Shown here: positions 17,681-27,100 of the stretch, one piece after another
Layout: each line of letters starts with the position of its first letter
How positions within the stretch are numbered: the first letter of the stretch is position 1
Assembly (NCBI GenBank): GCA_016712525.1
Contig: JADJQX010000007.1
Location: forward strand, 2,897,074-2,961,073
Direction: 5' to 3'
DNA length: 64,000 bases
Source of the DNA: Myxococcales bacterium
GTDB taxonomy: Bacteria > Myxococcota_A > Polyangia > Polyangiales > Polyangiaceae
Position numbers and translations under genes: made by a program
Notes under the pieces: model-generated
Told to the model about the DNA's origin: nothing
The model's database searches: none
The model's input: only the letters and a program-made list of their open reading frames with translations

Positions 17681-18316
17681 ATGGCGGAGCGAACTCTCTA
17701 CCACTTCCGAATGTCCCCCTTTTCGCGGAGGGCGCGGCTCGCGCTCGCGCACAAGGGGCTGCTCGCGGGGACGACCCTGCGGGACGCCCGCGCCGAGCCG
17801 GCGAACATGGAGCAGGTCAAGAAGGTGTCGGCCACCGAGACGGTGCCGGTGCTCGTGGACGGTGGCCGCGTCGTGACCGACTCGACGGCCCTCCTCCACT
17901 ACCTCGACCGAGCCTACCCCGAGGCGCCGCGGCTCTTCGCAGAGGACCTCGACGCCTTCGCGCGCGAGCTCGAGATCGTGACCCTCGTCGACGCGGTGCT
18001 AAACCCCGTGGTCGACCTCGGCTCGCGTTACCATTGGCTCGCCACCAGCATGCACTGGGCCGAGACGGTCTCCGAGCGCAAGGACCGAATCTTCGCTGCG
18101 ACCGCCCGCCTCGTCGAGGCAGCGCGCTCGCTCCGAGGGTGGGGAGCAGCCGAGCTGAGCCTCTTCACGATGGTGCTTTGGTTCGAGGGACTGCCGGCGC
18201 GTGTCGGGCAGACCCCGGCGATCGAGCGCATCCTGGAGCTCGGGGTGACCATGCCGCCGGAGCTCGTGACGTGGGCCGAGCCGCACCACGCCCGCGACGA
18301 CGTGCGCGCGCTCTGA
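17681..18316 (+). CDS. Glutathione S-transferase family protein
   Basis: 211-aa GST-like protein. The N-terminal thioredoxin-fold domain starts TLYHFRMSPFSRR, with TVPVLVDGG (cis-Pro) and the DSTALLHYLD glutathione-binding segment; an all-helical C-terminal domain follows. It probably conjugates or reduces electrophiles with glutathione in the cytoplasm. The start at ATG 17681 places the first strand at residue 5; an earlier in-frame GTG lacks support. Confidence 0.85.
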   Translation: MAERTLYHFRMSPFSRRARLALAHKGLLAGTTLRDARAEPANMEQVKKVSATETVPVLVDGGRVVTDSTALLHYLDRAYPEAPRLFAEDLDAFARELEIVTLVDAVLNPVVDLGSRYHWLATSMHWAETVSERKDRIFAATARLVEAARSLRGWGAAELSLFTMVLWFEGLPARVGQTPAIERILELGVTMPPELVTWAEPHHARDDVRAL

Positions 18317-18446
18317 GCGCCATGGGCTTCCGTCGTCTTCGTCCGACAGGCGCGCTCCGCGACTCGATCCGGGGCGCGAGCCTCCTCCCTCCGCGTGCCG
18401 GGGAGCGTCGAGGCGGCGCCCCTCGGCACGGGCTCGGCGACGCGCC

Positions 18447-19673
18447 GTGAAGCTCGTCCACGCCGCGGATCTCCACGTCGACAGCCCCGTCGCCGGCATG
18501 CACGACGCGCCCGGGCTCCGCGATCATGCGCACCACGCGACACGGCGCGCGCTCACGAACCTCGTCGACCTCTGCCTCTCCGAGGACGCGCGCTTGCTCT
18601 TGCTCGCGGGCGACCTCTTCGACGGCTCCTGGCGCGATTTCGGCACCGGTCTCTTCTTCGCGCAGGAGCTGTCGCGGCTCCGCGACATCGGCTGCAAGGT
18701 CGTCATCGTCCGGGGGAACCACGACGCCGAGAGCGTCGTCTCGCGAAAGCTCCGCCTCGCCGACCACGTGCACGAGCTGTCCACCGCCGCCCCCGAGACC
18801 TTCGTGCTCGAGCACCTCGGCGTCGCGGTTCATGGGCAGGGGTACCGAACACGCGCCACACGCGACGACCTGGCCGCAGGCTACCCGAGCCCGATCTCCG
18901 GGGCGCTCAACGTAGGACTTTTGCATACATCACTCGACGGGCGCCCTGGTCACGAGCCCTACGCGCCGACACAGCGGGCGACGCTCGTGTCCCGCGGCTA
19001 CGACTACTGGGCCCTCGGCCACGTGCACACGCGCGAGGTGGTCGACCGGGCGCCGTACGTGGTCTTCCCGGGGAACATCCAGGGGCGCCACGTGAACGAG
19101 ACCGGCCCGAAGGGGGCCACGGTGCTCGACGTGTCGGGCGCGTCGATCGTGAGCGTCGAGCACCGCTCCTTGGACGTGCTCCGGTTCGGAAAGCTCGGTC
19201 TTCGTGTGGAACGCGACGACGGCCTCGACGAGCTGCTCGAGCGAGCGCGGCAGGGCATCGAGACCGAGCTCGAGGCCTGCGAGGGGCGCCCGCTCGTCGC
19301 GCGCGTGACCCTCGAGGGCACCCTCGGCGCGAGGCTCCAGAGAGAGGCGCGAAGGCTCGAAGAAGAGCTCCGGCTCTTCGTGGCGTCCGAGCACGGCGCG
19401 CGCGTCACCGTCGAGCGGGTCCGCATGCGCGCGGTCGAGGACACCCGAGAGCGCGCCTCGATCGTGTCGCCCCCCACGGAAGACGAGCTCGCGGCCGAAC
19501 AAAAGGACCTCCTCGCCGACCTCGCCGAGCTCGAGCGACGTCTCCCTCCGGAGGCGCGAAAGAGGCTCGAGAGCGTCAGGGACGAGCTCGTCGTCTCGGC
19601 CATGGAGCGCGCGCGGACGCGGGTCTCCGCCGAGACCTCGGGCGCGAGCGTCGCCGACGAGGGCGAGCCGTGA
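18447..19673 (+). CDS. SbcD/YhaO-like DNA-repair metallophosphoesterase
   Basis: 408-aa calcineurin-like nuclease subunit. The phosphoesterase motifs are intact: AADLHVDSP (residues 6-14), LAGDLFD, RGNHD, and the GH-x-H motif in LGHVHTRE. The C-terminal third is a charged, partly coiled capping region. By family it is the nuclease half of an Mre11-Rad50-type complex that opens or trims DNA ends. Start is GTG 18447. Its stop TGA overlaps the GTG of the ATPase partner (GTGA), which suggests equal synthesis of both subunits. Confidence 0.88.
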   Translation: MKLVHAADLHVDSPVAGMHDAPGLRDHAHHATRRALTNLVDLCLSEDARLLLLAGDLFDGSWRDFGTGLFFAQELSRLRDIGCKVVIVRGNHDAESVVSRKLRLADHVHELSTAAPETFVLEHLGVAVHGQGYRTRATRDDLAAGYPSPISGALNVGLLHTSLDGRPGHEPYAPTQRATLVSRGYDYWALGHVHTREVVDRAPYVVFPGNIQGRHVNETGPKGATVLDVSGASIVSVEHRSLDVLRFGKLGLRVERDDGLDELLERARQGIETELEACEGRPLVARVTLEGTLGARLQREARRLEEELRLFVASEHGARVTVERVRMRAVEDTRERASIVSPPTEDELAAEQKDLLADLAELERRLPPEARKRLESVRDELVVSAMERARTRVSAETSGASVADEGEP

Positions 19674-22600
19674 GGCTCACGCGGCTCGAGCTCGCGGCGT
19701 TCGGCGGCTTCGAGGACGTCGTGCTCGATTTCTCGTCGCCCAAGGTTCACGTGGTGTTCGGGGCGAACGAGTCCGGGAAGAGCACCACGCGGCGCGCGAT
19801 CTTCGCGCTCCTCTTCGGCGTGCCGAGAGGGAGCCGAGACGCGTACCTCGTCGGCAAGGCGACGCAGCTCCGCGTCGGTGGGACCCTCGTCGGCCGCGAT
19901 GGTCGCGAGCTCACCTTCGTGCGGCGCGGGGGAATGCGCGACACGCTCGTCGATCGGAACGGCAGCGTCGTCGCCGACGATGCCCTCGACGCGATGCGCG
20001 GCGCGCTCGACGCCACGACGTTCGACTCGGTCTTCACGATGGACCACGCGAGCCTCGAGCGCGGGGCCGAGGCGGTCCTGGACGCGCGGGGCGAGCTCGG
20101 CGAGACGCTCGCCGCGGCAGCCTTGGGCTCGGCGCGCCTCTCCGCGGCCAAGGTCGCCCTCGGGGAGCAAGAGCGTGCACTCTACAACCCCGCGCCACAG
20201 GCGAAGTCGAGCGAGCTCCACACGGCGATCCGCACCTACAAAGAGCGACACGACGCCCTCGAGCAGGCCGAGAGCAGCCCCGAGGCCTACTTCGCGCAGG
20301 AGCGCGCGCTCGAAGAGGCCCGCGCGTCCCACGTGGCGCTCGTGGCCGAAGGTGCGAACCTGCGGCGCGCCCTCTCCGAGCTCGAAGAAGCCGACGCCGC
20401 TCGCCCCGCCCTGGCGACGCTCGCGAAGGTCCGCGCGAGGCTCGCCGAGCTCGGAGACGTGGCGCCGCTGCCACGGAGCGCCGAGGTCGATCACACCCGC
20501 GCCTCGTCCGACAAACGGGCCGCGGAGCTCGCCTTGCGTGCGCTCACGGAAGAGGTACGCGAGCTCGACGCCCGCGAGGCGCGGCGCGCCACAGAGCTCG
20601 TCCCCGAGGACGTCGAGCTCGAGGCGACCGACCTCGAGAAGCGGCGCGCGGACCGCGCCCTCGGGGAGGCCAGGCGTCGCACCCTGCTCGAAGAACGCGC
20701 CGATCTGTCGACGAAGCTCGCCGAGGCCACGCTTCGCTCGGCGGCGACGGACCTCGGGCGCGCGCGCGCGTGCCTGGCGAGGCGGGGCGAGATCGCCGAC
20801 CGCGCCGAGGCCACGGCCGACGCACGGCGGCGCCGAGACGAGGCCGCGCGGCGGGCCAACCGCGCAGCTCACGACCTCGAGCTCGCGCCGCCGAGCGACA
20901 CCGAGAAGCTCGCCTCGGACCTCGCACCGCTCGAGGCCCTCGCGCCACACGACGACATCGCCCGAGCGGCGACACGAGCGGCGCTCGATACCGGCGCACG
21001 TGCCTCGGCCGCGAACGAACGCGTCGCCACCCTCGGTCGTGCGCTCTTCGTGACCGTGCCGTCGTTCGAGGAGCTCGTGAGCACGACCTTGCCGAGCCGC
21101 GAGCGGCTCGCCGAGTTGCTCGACGAGAGGGCGCGCCTCCGAGGCGAGCTTTCACGCATCTCGGGAGAGCGCCGCTCGACCGAAGCTCAGATCGCACGAA
21201 TACACAATGAGATCGAGCATTTACGACTTGCCTCGAGTGGGCCGACGGAGGCCGATCTCGGTGACGCGCGGCGCGCGCGCGACGAGCTCGTGGCGCGGGT
21301 CGCGCAGGAGCCGATCGTGCTCGGCGCGGCGCGGGTCGCCGTACGAAAAGCCGACGAGATCGCCGACGCGCTCCGGAGAGACGCGGACGCCGCGCGCCGA
21401 ACGGCGACCCTGACCTCGGAGCTCTCGGCGCTCGTCGCGCGTCGTGACACGATCATGGGCGAAGAGTCGCGCGCTTCGGACGCACTCGCCTTCGCGTGCT
21501 CGCTCGAGCTCGACGAAGCCCGGAGGCTCGGGGCGCGGATCGCCGACGTGGAGGGACTCCCGCAGCTCCGGGCGAGGCTCGACGCGCTCGTCGACGCCAT
21601 GCGCGAGCGCGACGAGGCCGACGCGGCCGAGCGGCACGCGAAGGAGGCGGAAGAGTCTCTGGCCCGGCTGTACGCCGAGCGCCTCGCCGAGCCCGAAGGG
21701 AGGACCCTGACCGCGCTGACCGTGATCGCCACGGAGCGACGGGACAAGCTCCGAAAGGCCCTCGCCGAAGCGAAGGGGCGGAGCGACACGAGGGAGCGGC
21801 TCGAGGGCGAGCTCGCGGCGGCGACGAGCGCCCTCGCGGCGGCAGAGGACGATCTCCGGGTATCGGCGGCGCGCATCGAGGACGATCTCCGGGCGCTCGG
21901 GCTCGACCACGACGCCCCGCCCGGGGACGTGCGCGCGCGACTCGAGGGCCTCGCCGAGGTCTACCGGCTCGAAGAGGCCATCACGCGCATCGACGCGGTG
22001 CTGCTCGAGCTCGGGAGGGAGCGCGACGACTTCGAGGGCTACGTCGCCGCGTTCGCCGCTCGGCTCGGAGAGCCCCCCGCCGTAGCCTCGGCCGACGCCC
22101 TCGCCGAGGCCGTGCTCGGCCGCATCACGGCCTCCAAGCGGGCGCGCGAGGCGGCGCGCCACGATCGTGAGGCGAGAGACCACAAAAGTCGCGAGCGCGT
22201 GCGCCACGAGGCTGCCCTCCGTGAGGCCAAAGAGCGCCTCGACGCGCTCCACGCGCTCGCGGGCACGAGCGACGACGCGGCCTTCGTGCAGGCGGTGCGC
22301 GCGGCCGACGAGCATACGGCGCTCTCGAAGCGCCGCGACGAGCTCGAAGAAGAGGTGACCCGCACGTGCCGGCGCACCGAGCGCGAGGTCGTGGAGCGCA
22401 TCGTGGCCGAGACCCAACCCTCGGAGCTCCACGCGCGGCTCGCGGAGCTCGAGGTCGAGCTCGGCCGCAACGACATCGAGACCAAACGCGCGCTCGAGGC
22501 CACCGTCCGGAACGAGAAGGGACTCGACGACATGCGGAGGCACGATCTCGGCGCCTCGGTGCGCGCCGAGGAGGCCGAGAGCGCGCTCGCCACGATCGTG

Positions 22601-23143
22601 CACAAGGCCGAAGAGTGGCTCGTCGCGCGGGCCGCGAGGCGGCTGCTCGAGCGGAGGATCGAGGCGTTTCGGAGCGAGAGCCAGGGCCCGGTCGTGTCTC
22701 GAGCGAGCGAGCACTTTCGCGCGATGACCCGCGGCGCCTACGAGCGCCTCGAGGTCGCGTTCGACGACCTCTCGGGCACGACGAAGGCCGCGCGCGCCGA
22801 TCGCGGCTCCGGGCTCGTGATGCACGCCGTGAAGGCGAGCGAAGGCCCCGGCCCGAGCTCCGTGCTCGGGGTCGACGAGCTTTCCACGGGCACGCGCGAC
22901 CAGCTCTACCTGGCGCTCCGGCTCGCCAGCCTCGAGCGCCTCGTCGACCTCGGGACCGTGGCGCCCATCGTGCTCGACGACGCGCTCGTCCATTTCGACG
23001 ACGACCGCGCGCGCGCCGCGTTCACCCGCCTCGCTCCCCTCGCCTCCCGCGCGACGGTCCTCTTTTTCACCCACCACGCGCGCATGTGCGAGCTCGCTCG
23101 CGAGGCTCTCGGTGACGAGGTCGTGGTCACGGCCCTCCGTTAG
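19670..23143 (+). CDS. SbcC/YhaN-like SMC-type ATPase
   Basis: 1157-aa Rad50-like ATPase. The N-terminal lobe has Walker A GANESGKST (31-39). About 900 residues of Arg/Glu/Ala-rich coiled coil follow. The C-terminal lobe has the ABC signature LSTGTRDQ, Walker B PIVLDDALVHFDD and a final switch His (FFTHHA). No CxxC zinc hook is apparent in the coil, matching the YhaN branch more than classical SbcC. It pairs with the overlapping upstream nuclease gene for ATP-driven DNA-end processing. Confidence 0.9.
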   Translation: MRLTRLELAAFGGFEDVVLDFSSPKVHVVFGANESGKSTTRRAIFALLFGVPRGSRDAYLVGKATQLRVGGTLVGRDGRELTFVRRGGMRDTLVDRNGSVVADDALDAMRGALDATTFDSVFTMDHASLERGAEAVLDARGELGETLAAAALGSARLSAAKVALGEQERALYNPAPQAKSSELHTAIRTYKERHDALEQAESSPEAYFAQERALEEARASHVALVAEGANLRRALSELEEADAARPALATLAKVRARLAELGDVAPLPRSAEVDHTRASSDKRAAELALRALTEEVRELDAREARRATELVPEDVELEATDLEKRRADRALGEARRRTLLEERADLSTKLAEATLRSAATDLGRARACLARRGEIADRAEATADARRRRDEAARRANRAAHDLELAPPSDTEKLASDLAPLEALAPHDDIARAATRAALDTGARASAANERVATLGRALFVTVPSFEELVSTTLPSRERLAELLDERARLRGELSRISGERRSTEAQIARIHNEIEHLRLASSGPTEADLGDARRARDELVARVAQEPIVLGAARVAVRKADEIADALRRDADAARRTATLTSELSALVARRDTIMGEESRASDALAFACSLELDEARRLGARIADVEGLPQLRARLDALVDAMRERDEADAAERHAKEAEESLARLYAERLAEPEGRTLTALTVIATERRDKLRKALAEAKGRSDTRERLEGELAAATSALAAAEDDLRVSAARIEDDLRALGLDHDAPPGDVRARLEGLAEVYRLEEAITRIDAVLLELGRERDDFEGYVAAFAARLGEPPAVASADALAEAVLGRITASKRAREAARHDREARDHKSRERVRHEAALREAKERLDALHALAGTSDDAAFVQAVRAADEHTALSKRRDELEEEVTRTCRRTEREVVERIVAETQPSELHARLAELEVELGRNDIETKRALEATVRNEKGLDDMRRHDLGASVRAEEAESALATIVHKAEEWLVARAARRLLERRIEAFRSESQGPVVSRASEHFRAMTRGAYERLEVAFDDLSGTTKAARADRGSGLVMHAVKASEGPGPSSVLGVDELSTGTRDQLYLALRLASLERLVDLGTVAPIVLDDALVHFDDDRARAAFTRLAPLASRATVLFFTHHARMCELAREALGDEVVVTALR

Positions 23144-23238
23144 TAAAGCTTCTTTATCGACACATGCCGGGCGCGCATCCACCTTCACGCTTCGAGCGAG
23201 GGGCGGTCCGTGCTAATCGCGCCCGCGGAGAACCGTTC

Positions 23239-24378
23239 ATGACCATCGAGATTCGCGAGCATCGGCCGGGCGAGGACATCACCGACTTCATCCGCGCCGG
23301 GCATGTGGTGTTCGAGGGCGACCCCGCGTGGGTCCCGCCGCTCGACTTCGAGATCAAGGAGCGCCTTCACCCGAAGAAGAACCCCTTCTTCAACCGCGCC
23401 GAGGCCGTCTACTTCACGGCCTGGAAAGACGGAAAGCTCGTGGGCCGGTGCTCGGCCCAGATCGACCGCGAGCACCTCCGCGTGTGGAAGGACGACACCG
23501 GGTTCTTCGGGTTCTTCGACACGATCGACGACGTCGAGGTGGGCAAGAAGCTCATCGAGGCCGCCGAGGCGTGGCTGCGCGCGCGCGGCATGAAGCGCAT
23601 GTGGGGCCCCTTCTCGCTCTACGCCAACGAGGAGGTCGGCATCCTCATCGAGGGCCACGAGTGCCCGCCCATGCTGAGCATGGCACACTCCCGCACCTAC
23701 CAGGCCGCCATCTGCGACGCCGCAGGCCTCGCGAAAGAGAAGGATCTTCTCTGCTTCCGCTGGGACGGGAGCATCCCCTTCTCGGCCCGCGCCATCAAGG
23801 CGTGGGAGGACGTGAAGGCCCTGCCCGAGGTCAAGCTTCGCAGCGTCGACACGTCGCGCATGGAAGAAGAGCTCAAGGTCATCATGGACATCTACAACGA
23901 CGCCTGGGAGGGCAAGTGGGGCATGGTGCCCGCCCTCCCCGACGAGGTGAAGAAGATCGCCCAGGACATGAAGCTCGTGCTCGACCCGGACATCGCGTTC
24001 ATCGCCGAGGTGAACGGAAAGCCCGCCGGCATGTGCATCATGGTGCCGAACCTCAACGAGGCCATCCAAGACCTGAAGGGCTCGCTCTTCCCGACGGGCG
24101 TCTTCAAGCTCCTCTGGCGCACCAAGGTGAAGCACCCCCTCACCACGCGCCTCATCATGCTCGGCATCAACCGCGACGTCCGCGCCAACATCAAGCGGTA
24201 CGGCGGCCTCTCCACCGCGATGTACGTCGAGGTCGCGAAGCGTGGTCTCGCCAAGGGCTACACCTGGGGCGAGCTCTCGTGGATCCGCGAGGACGACGCC
24301 CCCGTGAGCCTCGGCATCAAGATGATGGGCGGCAAGCAGTACAAGAAGTACCGCGTCTACACGAAGTCGCTCGCGTAG
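23239..24378 (+). CDS. GNAT-fold N-acyltransferase-like protein
   Basis: 379-aa cytoplasmic protein. It begins MTIEIREHRPGED, and both halves show GNAT-like strand patterns, for example YFTAWKDGKLVGRCSAQID in the first and DIAFIAEVNGKPAGMCIMVP in the second. It resembles large uncharacterised acyltransferase-like proteins found in myxobacteria and other deltaproteobacteria. Substrate is unknown. ATG 23239 lies after a GGAGAACC ribosome site; a 25-codon upstream extension is rejected because it is Arg/Pro-rich and unlike the family. It is convergent with the DUF2330 gene across a strong hairpin. Confidence 0.65.
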   Translation: MTIEIREHRPGEDITDFIRAGHVVFEGDPAWVPPLDFEIKERLHPKKNPFFNRAEAVYFTAWKDGKLVGRCSAQIDREHLRVWKDDTGFFGFFDTIDDVEVGKKLIEAAEAWLRARGMKRMWGPFSLYANEEVGILIEGHECPPMLSMAHSRTYQAAICDAAGLAKEKDLLCFRWDGSIPFSARAIKAWEDVKALPEVKLRSVDTSRMEEELKVIMDIYNDAWEGKWGMVPALPDEVKKIAQDMKLVLDPDIAFIAEVNGKPAGMCIMVPNLNEAIQDLKGSLFPTGVFKLLWRTKVKHPLTTRLIMLGINRDVRANIKRYGGLSTAMYVEVAKRGLAKGYTWGELSWIREDDAPVSLGIKMMGGKQYKKYRVYTKSLA

Positions 24379-24400
24379 GCCTCGCGCGACGAGCTCACCC

Positions 24401-24436
24401 CGCGCCCCCTCTCGGCTCTGGCCGGGCGGGGGCGCG
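24401..24436. terminator. Strong hairpin between convergent genes
   Basis: CGCGCCCCC (24401-24409) pairs perfectly with GGGGGCGCG (24428-24436), leaving an 18-nt loop. It lies between the acyltransferase-like gene and the DUF2330 gene, which end facing each other. Confidence 0.6.
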
Positions 24437-24451
24437 AACGTCTCTTCGTGT

Positions 24452-25888
24452 CTACGAGCGCGGCGCGCGGCGGCGGCGAAGGCGCGCGCCCACGACGGCG
24501 GCGAGGCCGAGGCCCGCGGCGAGCACCCCACCGTTCGGAGTGGCCGTGCCGGACGTCGCGCAGTGATCCGTGGAGCGCTTGACGGCCTCGGAGCGCGGCG
24601 CGACGCCGTACGCCTCGCACCCCACCCACACGGTGCACGAAGGCTCGTTCAGCTCGCGCGTGATCCGGCGCTGGTTGGAGAGCACGGCTTGGTCCGCCGA
24701 CGCCGCGAGCACGAGGTCCTCGGAGAGCGCCGCCTTGGAGAGATCGGCCCGCATGCGTGTGAGGCGCGACAGCCCTCCCGAGCGGCGACCGTAGAGGATG
24801 TCGAGGTCCTCGCGCATGAGGATGTCGGGGATCTTGGTGCCTTCTTGCGTGTACCCTGCAGCCGACGCGGAGGGCTCCGGCGCGGCGCCCCCGAACGGGG
24901 CCGCGGGGACGGGGAAGGCGCCCGTGCGCACCTCGAGGGACGACTCGACCTCCCACGCGCGCCCCCCGAACGCGTCGGACTTCGACTTGCGGACGTCACG
25001 GAAGTTCGATTGCCCGTCGGTCGTGGAGGACGTGGCGGGCCCCGTCGTGGGAGCCGTGCCGGTCCAGTCCCACGAGACGTCCTCGGCGGCGATCTGGAAG
25101 AAGGGGAAATTTTGCGGCTCGTAGCGGCCTTCCGCCATCGTGAAGAGCGTGATGCCCACGCTCGCGCCCGCGCCCGCGGCCACCATGCGCAGCGGGAGCA
25201 CGATCGACGGCCCCTTGCTCGTGACGCGGACGGGCCGCATCGACTGCACGCTCGCGGACGGCCGGAGCTTGAGCGCGAGGAAGTTGAAGTTCTCGCGGAC
25301 GTACTGCTCGACGATGGGGCGCACGTCCGCGGCGAGGACGAACCCGTTGTCTCCGAGCCACTTCGTGAGGGCGCCCGGATCTTTGCTCTGGAGCTGCACG
25401 GTCTCGTACGGGCCGACGACCTCGCGACGCGTGACGGTGACCTCGTTGCCCGTGCTCTCGCCCGCGAAGTCTCCGGCCGACGCGGACTCGAACGAAGCCC
25501 CACAGGCCCCACTCCCTCCACAATCGAGCGGCCGGGAGGGGCAGTTGCGCGGCGGACCGAAGATCTCGGTCTGGCTGATGGCGTCGAGCCCGGCGAAGAG
25601 GCCGTCGGAGCTGAGGCCCACCTCCACCTCGCCCGCGATGGGCAGCACCCACGCGAACTCACGCGGGTTCCCCGTGTAGCGAATTTGATCGTAGAGCGTG
25701 GACTCCCCACGGCCCACGGCGAGCACCATGCGGTGGTCGGTCACGACCGTGGGCCTCTCGGGATCGGGCGGGTGGAAACAGCCTCCGCAGGCCTCGGCCC
25801 GGGTCTCGGCGAAGGCGACGGCCGCGAGCGCGACGGGGATGGTAAGGGCGAGCGTGAGGGCGCGTTTCGCGAACGTCGTGCGAGCCAT
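24452..25888 (-). CDS. DUF2330 secreted protein with MYXO-CTERM-like tail
   Basis: 478-aa exported protein. The signal peptide ends near ETRAEACGGCF; the mature start CGGCF, followed by VVTDHRMVLAVG and the YTGNPREFAWVLP segment, is typical of DUF2330 proteins, whose function is unknown. The C-terminus has a short hydrophobic helix followed by RLRRRR, preceded by a Cys (DHCATSG), resembling the myxobacterial MYXO-CTERM sorting signal. GGAGG lies upstream of ATG 25888. It is probably cell-surface bound. Confidence 0.82.
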   Translation of the reverse strand: MARTTFAKRALTLALTIPVALAAVAFAETRAEACGGCFHPPDPERPTVVTDHRMVLAVGRGESTLYDQIRYTGNPREFAWVLPIAGEVEVGLSSDGLFAGLDAISQTEIFGPPRNCPSRPLDCGGSGACGASFESASAGDFAGESTGNEVTVTRREVVGPYETVQLQSKDPGALTKWLGDNGFVLAADVRPIVEQYVRENFNFLALKLRPSASVQSMRPVRVTSKGPSIVLPLRMVAAGAGASVGITLFTMAEGRYEPQNFPFFQIAAEDVSWDWTGTAPTTGPATSSTTDGQSNFRDVRKSKSDAFGGRAWEVESSLEVRTGAFPVPAAPFGGAAPEPSASAAGYTQEGTKIPDILMREDLDILYGRRSGGLSRLTRMRADLSKAALSEDLVLAASADQAVLSNQRRITRELNEPSCTVWVGCEAYGVAPRSEAVKRSTDHCATSGTATPNGGVLAAGLGLAAVVGARLRRRRAPRS

Positions 25889-26059
25889 GGGAGCCTCCAA
25901 GGTAGGGGAAGTGACGGGGCGGCTGGGACCTTTTTGCAACCGACGGACCACACGCCCAATCCCCCCGAATGGACCGGGAAATCCGCGGGCGTGGCACACT
26001 TTGGCACGCGTTCTCGAAGCCCTCCTGCGCTCGCTGTCGTAGGGCTATCTCCCTCGGAT

Positions 26060-27100
26060 TCAGAGCCAGACGTCGCGGAGGTCGACGGGCCCGTCGAGGC
26101 GCGGGCGCTGGAGCGCGCCGAGCGGCACGGCACGAGCCCACGGCGGCGCGAGATCGGCCAGGGAGGAGCCCGACACGGCGACACCGACGACCACGCGGCC
26201 GAGCCCGGACACGACCTCACCCGCGGCGCGGAGGTCGTCCACCGCGACGACGAGCACGTTCCTTCCCGGAGGCAGGATCGGCAACGGACGCGCGGGGTCG
26301 TGGCCGACCACCGCCACGCGAGCGCCCAGATCGCCGACGGCATCGCCACACATGAGCGCGACGCGCGCGGCGGCTTCGATTTCGGCGCGCTCCTCGGCCG
26401 AAAAGACGCCCAGCGGGACCTCGTGGCGGCGCCGCACGAGCACGGCGTGGAGCGCGTCGGCGAAGGGCTCGGCGCGCTGGGGACCGCCCGTGACCACGAC
26501 GACACGAGGTGAGAGGCAGCCACGCTGATCGAACGGGACGACGTCGTCCGCGATGCGCTCGGCCGCCTCTCGAGCGTCGGCGTCGGTATCGACGAGGGCC
26601 ACCCCGAGGCCCGCGCCGTGCGCCCACACGGGCATGCGGGTACGCTCGGCGAGGGCCCGCATGGTGGCGTCGCGACCGTACGCGTGGACGACGCCCTCGT
26701 GGGTGCGGACCTCGTCGACGAGGACGACGCGAGGATCTTCGAGCGTGCGAACGAGCTCGGACGAAAACCACGGATCGCGCCGCGAGGGCCGCACGAAGAC
26801 ACGTGGCGCCGACGCCACGGCGAGCGCGAGCGCGCGCACCGAGGCTGTGAACACGTTCGCCGCGAGCACCACCGAGACGGCCTCGGCCGGCCGCACACGC
26901 GCGACGAGCGTCTCGAGCTCGGTCGGGCTCACGTCGCGCTCGAGGGAGTGTGCGAGGGCGAGGCGCACCCCTTCGACCGAGAGCCCCGTGCTCCCCACGA
27001 GCGCCGGGACGGCCTCCGCACCACGCGCGACCTCCTGGGCGGCCTCGAGGAGGGCTTGGATCCGAGCCCCGATCTCGGCGACAGGGCGCCCCGCGCTCAC
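26060..27100 (-). CDS. LuxC-like acyl-CoA/acyl-protein reductase
   Basis: 346-aa member of the LuxC reductase family, which reduces an activated acyl group (acyl-enzyme or acyl-CoA) to an aldehyde with NADPH. The nucleophile motif is visible: PFDQRGCLSP with C195. Upstream AANVFTASVR and RPSRRDPWF segments fit the cofactor region. It is somewhat shorter than Vibrio LuxC. GTG 27100 overlaps the TGA of the LuxE-like gene (GTGA), so the two are translated together. There is no luxAB here, so light emission is not implied. Confidence 0.8.
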   Translation of the reverse strand: MSAGRPVAEIGARIQALLEAAQEVARGAEAVPALVGSTGLSVEGVRLALAHSLERDVSPTELETLVARVRPAEAVSVVLAANVFTASVRALALAVASAPRVFVRPSRRDPWFSSELVRTLEDPRVVLVDEVRTHEGVVHAYGRDATMRALAERTRMPVWAHGAGLGVALVDTDADAREAAERIADDVVPFDQRGCLSPRVVVVTGGPQRAEPFADALHAVLVRRRHEVPLGVFSAEERAEIEAAARVALMCGDAVGDLGARVAVVGHDPARPLPILPPGRNVLVVAVDDLRAAGEVVSGLGRVVVGVAVSGSSLADLAPPWARAVPLGALQRPRLDGPVDLRDVWL

